64,000 bases of DNA from CAUSKK01 sp963532425 (GTDB taxonomy: Bacteria > Pseudomonadota > Gammaproteobacteria > Cardiobacteriales > Cardiobacteriaceae). Below the pieces are notes generated by a model, which was not told where the DNA came from, did no database searches, and saw only the letters and a list, made by a program, of their open reading frames with translations. The DNA lies in the NCBI GenBank assembly GCA_963532425.1, contig CAUSKK010000004.1, positions 62,001-126,000 of the forward strand, read 5' to 3'. The position numbers and the translations under genes are program-made. Position 1 is the first letter of the stretch; each line of letters starts with the position of its first letter. Shown piece by piece: positions 1-10,008 of the stretch.

Positions 1-233
1 ACGCGCTCGGCCTTGTAGAGACCGATGGCGGCACCGATGACCACGGCCAGCACTATCCAGCCCAGGGCCTTGATTTCCGGGCTCAGCAGCGTAACCGCCA
101 GGGCAATGGCCATGCCGATGATGCCGAAATAGCAGCCCTGCTTGGCCGTCTCCTGCTTGGACAGGCCGGCCAGGGAAAAGATGAAAAAGAGGGCCGCCAG
201 CAGATAGGCGGCATTGATTAAACCAGTACTCAT
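1..233 (-). CDS. pntB: NAD(P) transhydrogenase subunit beta, N-terminal part
   Basis: This is the first part of the membrane beta subunit of the proton-translocating transhydrogenase, which couples hydride transfer between NADH and NADP+ to proton movement across the inner membrane. The gene runs off the left edge. Translation from the ATG at 231-233 begins MSTGLINAAYLLAALFFI and continues through hydrophobic segments, including LAGLSKQETAKQG and IGMAIAL, as in PntB. The start lies 5 bp after the pntA stop, so pntA and pntB are one operon read leftward. The NADP-binding C-terminal domain lies outside the window. Confidence 0.93.
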   Translation of the reverse strand, partial: MSTGLINAAYLLAALFFIFSLAGLSKQETAKQGCYFGIIGMAIALAVTLLSPEIKALGWIVLAVVIGAAIGLYKAER

Positions 234-238
234 TGGAC

Positions 239-1768
239 TCAACCCTTACGGAACATTTTCAGCATGCGGTTGGTTACGGAGAACCCCCCGAAGATATTGA
301 TGCTGGCCAGCAGAATGGCCACGAAGGCCAGCGCCGTTACCAGCGCCCCGGCCTGGCCGATTTGCAGCAGCGCCCCCACCACGATGATGCCGGAGATGGC
401 GTTGGTTACGGACATCAGCGGCGTGTGCAGCGAGTGGCTGACGTTCCAGACCACGTAGTAGCCGATGACACAGGACAGAATGAAGACCACAAAGTGATTG
501 AGGAAGGCCGTCGGCGCCGACAGGCCCACGCCGAGGATAGCCAGGGCCGCAATCACGGCGGGAAGCGCTTTCTGCCAGGCCGGCGTCGGGGCCGGTTCGG
601 CCTTGACCGGGGCCGGGGTGGCGGCGGCCGGGGCGGCGGATATCTGAATGGCCGGCGGCGGGAACATCACCTCGCCCTGATGGCAAACGGTCATGTTGCG
701 GATAATCACGTCGTCGAAGTTCAGGACGATTTCGCCGTCCTTGTTCGGGCAGAGCAGCTTGCTCAGGTTCACCAGGTTCTGGGCGTAGAGCTGGGAGGAC
801 TGGCCGGCCAGGCGGTTGGCCATGTCGGTGTAGCCGATGATTTTGACGCCGTTGTCCGTAACGAAGAGTTCGCCGGGCTTGGTCAGCTCACAGTTGCCGC
901 CGCCCAGGGCCGCCAAATCGACGATGACCGAACCGGGTTTCATGGTGGCCACCATGTCGGCGGTAATCAGCTTCGGCGAGGGTTTGCCGGGAATGGCGGC
1001 GGTGGTGATGATGATGTCCACCTCCTTGGCCTGCTCGGCGAAGAGCTTCATTTCGGCCTCGATGAATTCCTTGCTCATCACCTTGGCGTAGCCGTCGCCG
1101 GAGCCGCCGCTCTCGTTGGGGAAGTCCAGCTTCAGGAACTGGCCGCCCATGGATTTAATCTGTTCGGCCACCTCCAGCCGGGTATCGAAGGCCTTCACCA
1201 CCGCGCCCAGGGCCGAGGCCGTGCCGATGGCGGCCAGGCCGGCGACGCCGGCACCGATGACCAGCACCTGGGCCGGGGGCACCTTGCCGGCGGCGGTGAT
1301 TTGGCCGGTGAAGAAGCGGCCGAAGGCGTTGGCGGCCTCGACCACGGCGCGATAGCCGCTGATGTTGGCCATCGACGACAGGGCGTCCATGGACTGGGCC
1401 CGGGAGATGCGCGGCACCATGTCCATGGCCAGCACATTCACCTTCTTGGCGTTGAGCTTTTCGATGACCTCGGGGTTCTGGGCCGGATAGAAGAAGCTAA
1501 TCAGCGTCTGGCCCTTTTTCAGTTTGTCCACCTCGGCGGCGTTGGGCGGGTTGATTTTGTAAATCAGCGGATTGGCCCAGACCTTGGCCCCTTCGACGAT
1601 TTCCGCGCCGGCGGCCTCATAGGCGGCGTCGCTGCAGCTGGCGCCGACTCCGGCGCCGCGTTCAACGATAACCTTAAAGCCCAACTTCAGCAGCTGGGCA
1701 ACGGTGTTGGGGGTGGCGGCAACGCGCTGTTCGCCGGCCAGGCTTTCCTTGGGAATGGCGATAATCAT
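239..1768 (-). CDS. pntA: NAD(P) transhydrogenase subunit alpha
   Basis: This is the NAD(H)-binding alpha subunit of the energy-linked transhydrogenase, about 509 residues, close to the family size. The N-terminal AlaDH/PNT domain carries IPKESLAGEQRVAATP and SRAQSMDALSSMANISGYRA. The Rossmann signature GAGVAGLAAIGTASALGA lies near residue 170. After a Pro/Ala linker (around 380-405) come hydrophobic helices that end in SVTNRMLKMFRKG. I chose the ATG at 1768 because GGGAG lies 5 bases upstream; a GTG two codons earlier is possible. The gene follows gpmA by 9 bp and precedes pntB by 5 bp. The full chain is intact and close to E. coli PntA throughout. Confidence 0.96.
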   Translation of the reverse strand: MIIAIPKESLAGEQRVAATPNTVAQLLKLGFKVIVERGAGVGASCSDAAYEAAGAEIVEGAKVWANPLIYKINPPNAAEVDKLKKGQTLISFFYPAQNPEVIEKLNAKKVNVLAMDMVPRISRAQSMDALSSMANISGYRAVVEAANAFGRFFTGQITAAGKVPPAQVLVIGAGVAGLAAIGTASALGAVVKAFDTRLEVAEQIKSMGGQFLKLDFPNESGGSGDGYAKVMSKEFIEAEMKLFAEQAKEVDIIITTAAIPGKPSPKLITADMVATMKPGSVIVDLAALGGGNCELTKPGELFVTDNGVKIIGYTDMANRLAGQSSQLYAQNLVNLSKLLCPNKDGEIVLNFDDVIIRNMTVCHQGEVMFPPPAIQISAAPAAATPAPVKAEPAPTPAWQKALPAVIAALAILGVGLSAPTAFLNHFVVFILSCVIGYYVVWNVSHSLHTPLMSVTNAISGIIVVGALLQIGQAGALVTALAFVAILLASINIFGGFSVTNRMLKMFRKG

Positions 1769-1777
1769 GGCCACTCC

Positions 1778-2458
1778 CTAGAACAGTTCCGGCGCCGACG
1801 TTACTTCGAGCGCCTGGTTCAATTCAAAGTGATAGGGCTTGGCCGTGGCCAGGTTCAAATCCAGAATTTTTTCATCGGAGATTTGCAGCAGATACTTAAT
1901 CAGGGCGCGCAGGCTGTTGCCGTGGGCGGCGATGAGCACGTTTTTGCCGGCCTTGAGCTGGGGGGCGATGTCGCTGTCCCAGTAGGGCAGCACCCGGGCG
2001 ATGGTGTCCTTTAGACTTTCGCCGACGGGCATTTCCGCCGCCGGCACCTCTTTATAGCGGCGCTCGTTGGCCGGATAGAATTCGCTGGATTTGTCCACTT
2101 TCGGCGGGGGCACGTCGAAGCTGCGGCGCCAGATGTGCACCTGCTCGTCGCCGTATTTATCGGCCGTTTCCTTTTTATCCAGACCCTGGAGGGCGCCGTA
2201 GTGGCGTTCGTTCAGACGCCAGGATTTATAGACCGGCAACCACAGTTGATTGCTGTGTTCCAACACCAGATTCAGGGTTTTATTGGCCCGTTTCAGATAG
2301 GAGGTGAAGGCCACGTCGAATTCCACGTTGGCCAGCGCCTTGCCGGCGGCGGTGGCCTCCTCGATACCCTTGGCGCTCAAATCCACATCTACCCAACCGG
2401 TAAAACGGTTTTCCAAATTCCACTGGCTTTCGCCGTGGCGAATTAACACTAATTTCAT
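1778..2458 (-). CDS. gpmA: 2,3-bisphosphoglycerate-dependent phosphoglycerate mutase
   Basis: This glycolytic enzyme interconverts 3- and 2-phosphoglycerate through a phosphohistidine. The N-terminal LIRHGESQWNLENRFTGW holds the catalytic His, ERHYGALQGLDK the acid/base region, and AHGNSLRALIKYL the second active-site His. At 226 residues it is near the short end of the dPGM range (E. coli has 250). I chose the ATG at 2458, preceded by AAGGAC, because homology begins there. The upstream in-frame codons add MLIPATIKDKT, which is not typical. It is the first gene of an apparent gpmA-pntA-pntB transcript, an unusual pairing of glycolysis with transhydrogenation. Confidence 0.94.
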   Translation of the reverse strand: MKLVLIRHGESQWNLENRFTGWVDVDLSAKGIEEATAAGKALANVEFDVAFTSYLKRANKTLNLVLEHSNQLWLPVYKSWRLNERHYGALQGLDKKETADKYGDEQVHIWRRSFDVPPPKVDKSSEFYPANERRYKEVPAAEMPVGESLKDTIARVLPYWDSDIAPQLKAGKNVLIAAHGNSLRALIKYLLQISDEKILDLNLATAKPYHFELNQALEVTSAPELF

Positions 2459-2671
2459 CGTTTTGTCCTTAATAGTGGCGGGAATCAGCACTCCGCTCGG
2501 CGAAGCGCTGCGGTCGGGCCGGAGCCGTTCCTAGAGAAATTCTATCTTCAAGCGCCGGGCAAGACAAAAGAAGCGCTCCGCCGCCGGGCCGGGGCTAGCG
2601 GGCCGCCGAAGGGAAGCGCTTCCCCCCGGAAATAAAAGGATGGTTCGTGAATAGGGACGGACTAAAGTCGA

Positions 2672-2677
2672 TATAAT
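2672..2677 (+). promoter_or_regulatory. candidate -10 box of the 2709 gene
   Basis: A perfect TATAAT lies 31 bases before the ATG of the small gene at 2709. No good -35 hexamer is visible at 16-18 bp upstream, so this is only a candidate. Confidence 0.35.
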
Positions 2678-2708
2678 TTTTCCCTTTAATAAAACCCTGG
2701 AGTTATTT

Positions 2709-3011
2709 ATGTCCATTACCCATTTCAAATTGAATCTCGACGAGCAAATGAAAACCAAATTTTTGGATATGCTCATTGAATTGGATTTAAGCCCCAACGA
2801 TGCCCTGCTGGCCTGCATTCGCTACATGGCCGAGCACGGCGGCCTGCCCCAGCACAGCCCGGCCGAGGGCAATAAAGCCAGCAACGGCGGCAGCAGTGCC
2901 GGCCTGGGTGGCCTGGAAATGCCGAATCTGCCCCCGCTGGAACGGCACAGTAGCAGCACGGCCCCCAGCGGCAACGAGCGCGCCCGGCCGGTTATCTATA
3001 AATCGGTTTAA
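2709..3011 (+). CDS. small hypothetical protein with RHH-like N-terminus
   Basis: This is a 100-residue protein of unknown function. Residues 1-45 (FKLNLDEQMKTKFLDMLIEL then SPNDALLACIRYMAEHGGLP) have the beta-strand then helix-helix rhythm of RelB/DinJ-type ribbon-helix-helix proteins. The remainder is a low-complexity Gly/Ser/Pro/Asn tail. TGGAG lies 8 bases before the ATG, and a clean terminator follows, so the gene stands alone. No toxin gene is adjacent on either strand, which argues against a classical toxin-antitoxin pair. The RHH assignment rests on pattern only. Confidence 0.7.
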   Translation: MSITHFKLNLDEQMKTKFLDMLIELDLSPNDALLACIRYMAEHGGLPQHSPAEGNKASNGGSSAGLGGLEMPNLPPLERHSSSTAPSGNERARPVIYKSV

Positions 3012-3043
3012 TTCGCCCCAGAGCTAAAGTCGTTTCCCTAAAA

Positions 3044-3074
3044 AAGGTCGGATTTCTATCCGACCTTCTTTTTT
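3044..3074 (+). terminator. intrinsic terminator after the 2709 gene
   Basis: The 10-bp stem AAGGTCGGAT / ATCCGACCTT has a 4-base loop (TTCT) and is followed by CTTTTTTTT. It lies between the small gene at 2709 and the convergent oppA-like gene, so it may serve the rightward transcript. Confidence 0.85.
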
Positions 3075-3095
3075 TACGCGGGCCAAATTAATGAA

Positions 3096-4673
3096 TTATT
3101 TCTCGGCCTCCTTTTTAAGGGAAAGATATTTACTCGGCATAATCTGCATTAAATTGCTGTGGTAGCCCTTGACGTAGGGTTTGAGCAATTCCACCGTTAC
3201 ATAATGGTAAACCGGGATAACGACGAAGCTGTCGCTGAGCAGCTTCTCGGCCCGTTGCAGCAGCTCGGCCCGCTGGTTCAAGTCGGCCGTCTGGGCGGCC
3301 TGGGCCAGCAGCCCATCATATTCCGGGCTCCGGAAGCCGCTGCGGTTCATCTCGGCGTCGCTTTTGAAGATTTCCAGGAAGGTATTGGGGTCGTTGTAGT
3401 CGCCCTGCCAGGAATAACGGGCCAGCGAGAAATTGCGGTTCTGCAGGTCGTTCAACATGATTTTCCATTCCTTGTTCACCAGCTCCGTTTGCACGCCCAG
3501 GGCCTGCTTCCACATGGCGGCCACGGCGATGGCAATCTTCTTGTGGCCCTCGTTGGTGTTGTAGAGCAGCTCGATTTTCAGCGGCTTGTCCTGGGAATAG
3601 CCGGCCTCGGCGTAGAGCTGCCGGGCCCGTTCCAGGCGCTGCGGCTGGCTCAGCCGGGCCCAGTCCGGTTGGTAGGGCTTGCTGTTGTTCATCTGCGGCG
3701 GCACCACGCTGTAGGCCGGCAGCTGGCCGGCCCGGGTGATTTTCTCCACCAGCACCTCCCGGTTCAGGGCCAGGCTCAGGGCCTCGCGCAGCTTGGGATT
3801 ATCCAGCGGCGGCTTGGCGGTGTTGAGGTAATACCAGTAGGTGGAAATCTTCGGATTAATCTTCAGGTCGGCGGCCAGATTTTCCCGGGCCCAATCCAGC
3901 TGTTCCACCGGCAGGGACAGCAGATAGTCCACCTCTCCGGCCCGGTAGCGCTGCAGGCCGACATTTTCACTTTCAATGGGATAGAAGATGACCTTGTCAA
4001 TCTTGACGTGGGCGGCGTCGTAGTAGTGGGGCGACTTGCTCACGGTCAGCTGGGCCTGGGGCTGCCAGCTGCTGAGCTGGTAGGCGCCGCTGCTGACCAG
4101 CTTGCCCGGCTGGGTCCACTGTTTGCCCTCGGCCTCCACCACGTGCTGGGGCACCGGGTAGGTGGTGTAGTGGGCGAGCAGGTCGAGAAAATAGGGGGTG
4201 GCCTCCTCCAGTTCCACGGCCAGGGTGTGGTCGTCCAGGGCTTTGATGGCGAGCTGGTTTAAATCCTTGATTTCCCCGGCGGTGATGGCCCGGGCATTTT
4301 TCACCGGCGCCAGAATGAAGGCGTACTCGCTGGCCGTGGCCGGATTGACCGCCCGCTGCCAGGCGAAGACCACGTCGCTGGCCTTGAGCGGCTGGCCGTC
4401 GGACCATTTGGCGTCGGGGCGCAGAAAGAATTTGTAGTTTTTGCCGTCCGGGCTGATTTCCCATTTTTCCGCCAGCCCGGGAATGATGCGGCCGTCGATG
4501 TGGGTTTGGGTCAGGCCCTCGAAGAGGTCGTAGATGATGGCCGCGCCGGCGCTTTCGCTGGCCAGCTGCGGGTCGATGGAACGGGGTTCGGCGCCGTTCA
4601 CCCGACGCAGTGCCGATTCGGCCGAACTGAAACCACTGGCCAGCAGGGCCAGCCAGAGCAGAGATTTTTTCAT
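3096..4673 (-). CDS. oppA: oligopeptide ABC transporter substrate-binding protein (paralogue 1)
   Basis: This is a periplasmic peptide-binding protein of the SBP_bac_5/OppA family, about 525 residues. It delivers oligopeptides to the OppBC permease encoded at 6545-8322. The signal peptide MKKSLLWLALLASGFSSA is followed by the typical entry motif RVNGAEPRSIDPQLASES. Further family motifs are SDGQPLKASDVVFAWQRAVN and the C-terminal VIPVYHYVTVELLKPYVKGY. I chose the ATG at 4673 (AGGAA upstream) because it starts the signal peptide; the longer frame adds 27 atypical residues. It is a clear paralogue of the next gene, with shared blocks such as AIAVAAMWKQ and LGVQTELVN. Both point away from the permease genes. 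Confidence 0.92.
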   Translation of the reverse strand: MKKSLLWLALLASGFSSAESALRRVNGAEPRSIDPQLASESAGAAIIYDLFEGLTQTHIDGRIIPGLAEKWEISPDGKNYKFFLRPDAKWSDGQPLKASDVVFAWQRAVNPATASEYAFILAPVKNARAITAGEIKDLNQLAIKALDDHTLAVELEEATPYFLDLLAHYTTYPVPQHVVEAEGKQWTQPGKLVSSGAYQLSSWQPQAQLTVSKSPHYYDAAHVKIDKVIFYPIESENVGLQRYRAGEVDYLLSLPVEQLDWARENLAADLKINPKISTYWYYLNTAKPPLDNPKLREALSLALNREVLVEKITRAGQLPAYSVVPPQMNNSKPYQPDWARLSQPQRLERARQLYAEAGYSQDKPLKIELLYNTNEGHKKIAIAVAAMWKQALGVQTELVNKEWKIMLNDLQNRNFSLARYSWQGDYNDPNTFLEIFKSDAEMNRSGFRSPEYDGLLAQAAQTADLNQRAELLQRAEKLLSDSFVVIPVYHYVTVELLKPYVKGYHSNLMQIMPSKYLSLKKEAEK

Positions 4674-4715
4674 GGCAATTCCTGAGGGGGGGGGAAGGGG
4701 GGAGCGCTTCGACAG

Positions 4716-4790
4716 GGAAGCGGTTGCTAGGCACCGGCGGTGCTCGCGGCGCATCTGCGGAAGCGGTTGCTGCGCGCCGGCGGTGCTCGC
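4716..4790. repeat. 32-bp near-tandem repeat between the two oppA genes
   Basis: Copies at 4716-4747 and 4759-4790 both begin GGAAGCGGTTGCT and end CCGGCGGTGCTCGC, with 29 of 32 positions identical. They are separated by 11 bp. Palindrome cores lie on both sides (GGGAGCGCTTC near 4700 and GAAGCGCTTC at 4816-4825). A 9-bp-stem hairpin, CTTCGGACT / AGTCCGAAG, sits at 4795-4819. The whole 169-bp gap between the paralogues is therefore repetitive. Confidence 0.8.
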
Positions 4791-4842
4791 TGCACTTCGG
4801 ACTCCTACAAAGTCCGAAGCGCTTCTTTCTAGGGAAAAAGGT

Positions 4843-6405
4843 CTACCAGTGCAGATAGCGCGACGGGTGCCGGTTCATGATGTTTTCCTTGTAGCCCTTC
4901 AGCTCCGGCTTCACCAGCTGTTTGGCCACGTAGTTGTAGACCGGCAGCAGGGAGAAATTATCCACCAGCAGCTTTTCGGCGGCGGCCAGCTGGGCGAAGC
5001 GCTTCGCCGGGTCGCTTTCGCTGTTGGCCTCCTTCAGCAGGCGGTCATAGTCGGGATTGTTGAAGACCACGTCGTTCAGGCCGGCCGTGCTCTGGAACAG
5101 CTCCAAAAAGGTGTTGGGGTCGTTGTAGTCGCCCACCCAGCCGGAGCGGAAGACCTGGGTTTTTTCCCGGCGGTTGCGCGTCTGCAGGAAGACCTTCCAT
5201 TCCTGATTGACCAGCTCCGTTTGCACGCCGAGGGTTTGTTTCCACATGGCGGCCACGGCGATGGCCAGTTTCTTATGGTTTTCGCTGGTGTTATAGAGCA
5301 GTTCCACCTTCAGCGGCTTGTCCTTGGAATAGCCGGCCTCGGCATAGGCCTTCTGGGCCCGTTCGACCCGCTCCTTCTGGCTCAGCTTGGCATAGTCCGG
5401 CACATAGTGGGGATAGTCGTTCAGCGGCGGCACAAAGCCGAAGGTGGGCTGCTCGCCGGCCTCGGAGATTTTCTCGGTGAGAATCTGGCGGTCGATGGCC
5501 AGGGTAAGCGCTTCGCGCAGCTTGATATTGTCCTTGAACGGCGGCTTGCTCAGGTTGAAGCCATAGTAGTAGGTGCCAATCCAGGGGGCGATGTGCAGGG
5601 AGGAGGCCAGATTTTCCCGGGCCCATTTAATTTGGGCGTTGGGCACCTCATAGGTCATGTCCAGCTCCCCGGCCCGGAAGCGCTTCATCTCGGCGTTCAG
5701 GTCTTCGATGGGATAGTAGATGACCTTATCCAGCTTCACCTGGTCCTTGTCCCAGTAGTGTTCGGACTTCTGCAGCGTAACCTGGGCGTTGCCCTGCCAG
5801 CCGGTCAGCTTGAAGGGGCCGTTGGAAACCATATGTTCCGGCTGGGTCCAGTCCTTGCCGAATTTTTCCACCACGTGCTGGGGCGCGGCGACGGCCACCT
5901 GGTGGGTGAGCAGGCCGAGGAAATAGGGTGTCGGCGCTTCCAGCTGCACTTCCAGCGTGTGGTCGTCCAGGGCCTTGACGCCGAGTTCATTCACATCCTT
6001 GAGGGCGCCGGTAACGATTTTTTCCGCATTTTTCACCGGATAGAGCAGGAAGGCATAGGTGGAGCCGGTGGCCGGATTCACCGCCCGCTGCCAGGCGAAG
6101 ACCACGTCGCTGGCCTTGACCGGCTGGCCGTCGGACCATTTGGCCTCCTTACGCAGGAAAAACTTGTAGGTTTTGCCGTCTTCGCTCACCTCCCACTTCT
6201 CCGCCAGCCCGGGAATGACGTTGGCTTCGGCGTCGTGGGTGGTCAGGCCCTCGAACAGGTCGAGCAGGATATTGGCTTCGGGCACGCCCTCGGCAATCTG
6301 CGGGTCAAGGCTCTTCGGCTCGGCGCCGTTGCCGCGCTTTAAAACTTCCTCGGCGGAAGCGCTCAGGGTGGCCAGCAGCAGCATGGCCCATAGGGTTTTT
6401 CTCAT
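4843..6405 (-). CDS. oppA: oligopeptide ABC transporter substrate-binding protein (paralogue 2)
   Basis: This is the second OppA-family periplasmic peptide-binding protein, about 520 residues. It has the signal peptide MRKTLWAMLLLATLSASA, then EVLKRGNGAEPKSLDPQIAE, then SDGQPVKASDVVFAWQRAVN, and a C-terminal NYVAKQLVKPELKGYKENI. The ATG at 6405 (AGGATGACATC upstream) starts a proper signal peptide, so I preferred it to the ORF start 30 codons upstream. It lies divergent to oppB, with 139 bp between them that must hold both promoters. The pair of paralogues probably broadens the range of peptides taken up by one permease. Confidence 0.93.
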   Translation of the reverse strand: MRKTLWAMLLLATLSASAEEVLKRGNGAEPKSLDPQIAEGVPEANILLDLFEGLTTHDAEANVIPGLAEKWEVSEDGKTYKFFLRKEAKWSDGQPVKASDVVFAWQRAVNPATGSTYAFLLYPVKNAEKIVTGALKDVNELGVKALDDHTLEVQLEAPTPYFLGLLTHQVAVAAPQHVVEKFGKDWTQPEHMVSNGPFKLTGWQGNAQVTLQKSEHYWDKDQVKLDKVIYYPIEDLNAEMKRFRAGELDMTYEVPNAQIKWARENLASSLHIAPWIGTYYYGFNLSKPPFKDNIKLREALTLAIDRQILTEKISEAGEQPTFGFVPPLNDYPHYVPDYAKLSQKERVERAQKAYAEAGYSKDKPLKVELLYNTSENHKKLAIAVAAMWKQTLGVQTELVNQEWKVFLQTRNRREKTQVFRSGWVGDYNDPNTFLELFQSTAGLNDVVFNNPDYDRLLKEANSESDPAKRFAQLAAAEKLLVDNFSLLPVYNYVAKQLVKPELKGYKENIMNRHPSRYLHW

Positions 6406-6544
6406 GATGTCATCCTTGGTTGGAGGGAAGAAAAGCAGGGCCGGTAGGGCCCCGCCGTTGTTGGCACTGTGGCCGAAAAAATGGCTAGAGGTCAATATTT
6501 TTCCGCTATTATTTTTTTCGAGCCCAAAAATTAAAGGAATTGTA

Positions 6545-7465
6545 ATGTTGCGTTATGTCTTACGCCGTCTGCTGTTGGCCATACCCACCATGCTGACCAT
6601 CATCACCCTGGCTTTTTTTCTCATCCGCAGCGTGGACGGCGGCCCGCTGGACCGCGAGCGCCAGCTGCCGCCGGAAATCGAAGCCAACCTGAAGAAGATG
6701 TATCACCTCGACGAGCCGCTGCCCCTGCAGTACGCCCGCTATCTCGGCCACATCGTCCGGGGCGACCTGGGCCCCTCCTTTCATTACGTGGACAAGGACG
6801 TCAATCAGCTCATCGGCGAGAACTTCCCCGCCTCCATTGAGCTGGGCCTGTCGGCCCTGACCCTGGCCCTGCTGGTGGGCCCCCTGCTCGGCATCATCGC
6901 CGCCCGCCACCAGAACAGCCGCACCGACTACAGCATCATGGCCGTGGCCATGGTGGGCATCACCATTCCGAATTTCGTCATTGCGCCGCTGCTGACCCTG
7001 CTCTTCGGCGTTCACCTCCACTGGCTGCCCACCGGCGGCTGGGGCGAAAAGCCCAGCCAGATGGTGCTGCCGGTGTTCTGCCTGGCCCTGCCCTACATCG
7101 CCTATCTGGCTCGGCTGATGCGCGGCTCCATGATTGAAGCGCTTCATGCCAACCCGGTGCGCACGGCCCGGGCCAAGGGCGTGCCCGAACGGCAGGTGGT
7201 GCTGCGCCACTGTCTGAAGGGGGCCCTGCTGCCGGTGCTCAGCGCCGTGGGCCCGATGGTGGCCGGCATTCTCACCGGCTCGGTGGTCATTGAGATGATT
7301 TTCACCCTGCCCGGCCTCGGCAAATATTTCGTCAGCAGCGCCCTGCACCGGGATTACACCCTGGTCATGGGCGTGGTCATTTTCTACGGCTTCCTGATTA
7401 TCCTGATGAACCTCATCGTTGATGTGCTCTATGGCCTGCTTGACCCGAAGGTGCGCCTGTCATGA
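6545..7465 (+). CDS. oppB: oligopeptide ABC transporter permease OppB
   Basis: This inner-membrane permease subunit has 306 residues, the usual OppB length. It starts MLRYVLRRLLLAIPTMLTII. The periplasmic region carries RERQLPPEIEANLKKMYHLD, and the cytoplasmic ABC-coupling EAA loop reads RTARAKGVPERQVVLRHCLK. It ends LIVDVLYGLLDPKVRLS as in E. coli OppB. The ATG at 6545 follows AAGGAATTGTA. Its stop overlaps the oppC start by 4 bp (ATGA). A GAAGCGCTTC palindrome at 7136-7145 encodes part of IEALH. Confidence 0.95.
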   Translation: MLRYVLRRLLLAIPTMLTIITLAFFLIRSVDGGPLDRERQLPPEIEANLKKMYHLDEPLPLQYARYLGHIVRGDLGPSFHYVDKDVNQLIGENFPASIELGLSALTLALLVGPLLGIIAARHQNSRTDYSIMAVAMVGITIPNFVIAPLLTLLFGVHLHWLPTGGWGEKPSQMVLPVFCLALPYIAYLARLMRGSMIEALHANPVRTARAKGVPERQVVLRHCLKGALLPVLSAVGPMVAGILTGSVVIEMIFTLPGLGKYFVSSALHRDYTLVMGVVIFYGFLIILMNLIVDVLYGLLDPKVRLS

Positions 7466-8322
7466 AAACTCTGAAAAGTAAAAGTCTCTTCCGCCTGGCC
7501 CTCGACCGGCTGCTACGCAATAAGGCCGCCATGACCTCGCTGCTGGTGCTCGGCCTGATTATCCTCGCCGCCCTGCTGGCGCCGTCGCTGCGCCCCTTTG
7601 AAATCGACGAAGTCTTCTGGGACGACATCGGCACCGCCCCCAGCCTCCAGAATGGCCACTGGTTCGGCACCGATTCCAACGGCCGCGACCTCTTCGTCCG
7701 CACCATGTTTGGCGTGCGTATTTCCCTGCTGGTGGCCCTCTGCGCCACGGTGGTGTCGCTGGTCATCGGCGTGCTCTACGGCGCCATCGCCGGCTATGTG
7801 GGCGGTGCCGTCGATAACCTGATGATGCGCTTTGTCGATGTGCTCTATGCCATGCCGTTCATGTTTTTCGTCATTCTGCTGATGAGCTTTTTCGGCCGGA
7901 ATATTTACCTGATGTTCGTGGCCATCGGCGCGGTGGAATGGCTGACCATGGCCCGCATTGTTCGCGGCCAGACCCTGAGCCTGCGTCAGAAGGAATTTGT
8001 CCTCGCCGCCGAGGAAATGGGCGTATCCCGCCGGCAAATCATCTGGCGCCACATCATTCCCAACACCCTGGGCCTGGTGGTCATCTACTCCACCCTAACC
8101 ATTCCTGTGGTCATCCTCACCGAAAGTTTCCTGAGCTTCATCGGCCTCGGCGTCCAGGAGCCGCTGAGCAGCCTCGGCGTGCTCATCGACGCCGGCGCCA
8201 AGGAAATGCAAACGGCCCCCTGGACGCTGGTTTTCCCGGGCAGTCTGCTGGCCATCATTCTGTTTTGTTTGAACTTTATCGGCGACGGGCTCCGCGATGC
8301 CCTCGACCCCAAAGACCGCTGA
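7462..8322 (+). CDS. oppC: oligopeptide ABC transporter permease OppC
   Basis: This is the partner permease of OppB, 286 residues. The N-terminal helix NKAAMTSLLVLGLIILAALL is followed by HWFGTDSNGRDLFVRTMFGV, typical of OppC/DppC. The EAA loop is AAEEMGVSRRQIIWRHIIPN, and the C-terminus NFIGDGLRDALDPKDR is characteristic. The start overlaps the oppB stop. The ATPase gene follows 8 bp downstream behind a strong GAGGAGG. Confidence 0.95.
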   Translation: MKTLKSKSLFRLALDRLLRNKAAMTSLLVLGLIILAALLAPSLRPFEIDEVFWDDIGTAPSLQNGHWFGTDSNGRDLFVRTMFGVRISLLVALCATVVSLVIGVLYGAIAGYVGGAVDNLMMRFVDVLYAMPFMFFVILLMSFFGRNIYLMFVAIGAVEWLTMARIVRGQTLSLRQKEFVLAAEEMGVSRRQIIWRHIIPNTLGLVVIYSTLTIPVVILTESFLSFIGLGVQEPLSSLGVLIDAGAKEMQTAPWTLVFPGSLLAIILFCLNFIGDGLRDALDPKDR

Positions 8323-8330
8323 GGAGGCCC

Positions 8331-9929
<1,599 letters not shown>

Positions 9930-10008
9930 GCCATAGCCCGGCGCGGCGTTGCCAAAGGCGGCGCCGCTGCGTAAGGTAGAAAATTTTCAGCAACTAGAAG
10001 GCCCAACC

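Noticed and set aside
233..2014. Long plus-strand open frame (593 codons) opposite pntA and gpmA
   Set aside because: It is a shadow of GC-rich codon use on the other strand. Its translation is a low-complexity Gly/His/Asp/Arg chain with no domain, while the minus strand encodes well-known enzymes.
4534..6342. Long plus-strand open frame (602 codons) opposite the oppA paralogues
   Set aside because: Antisense shadow; the composition is biased and it overlaps a conserved gene on the other strand.
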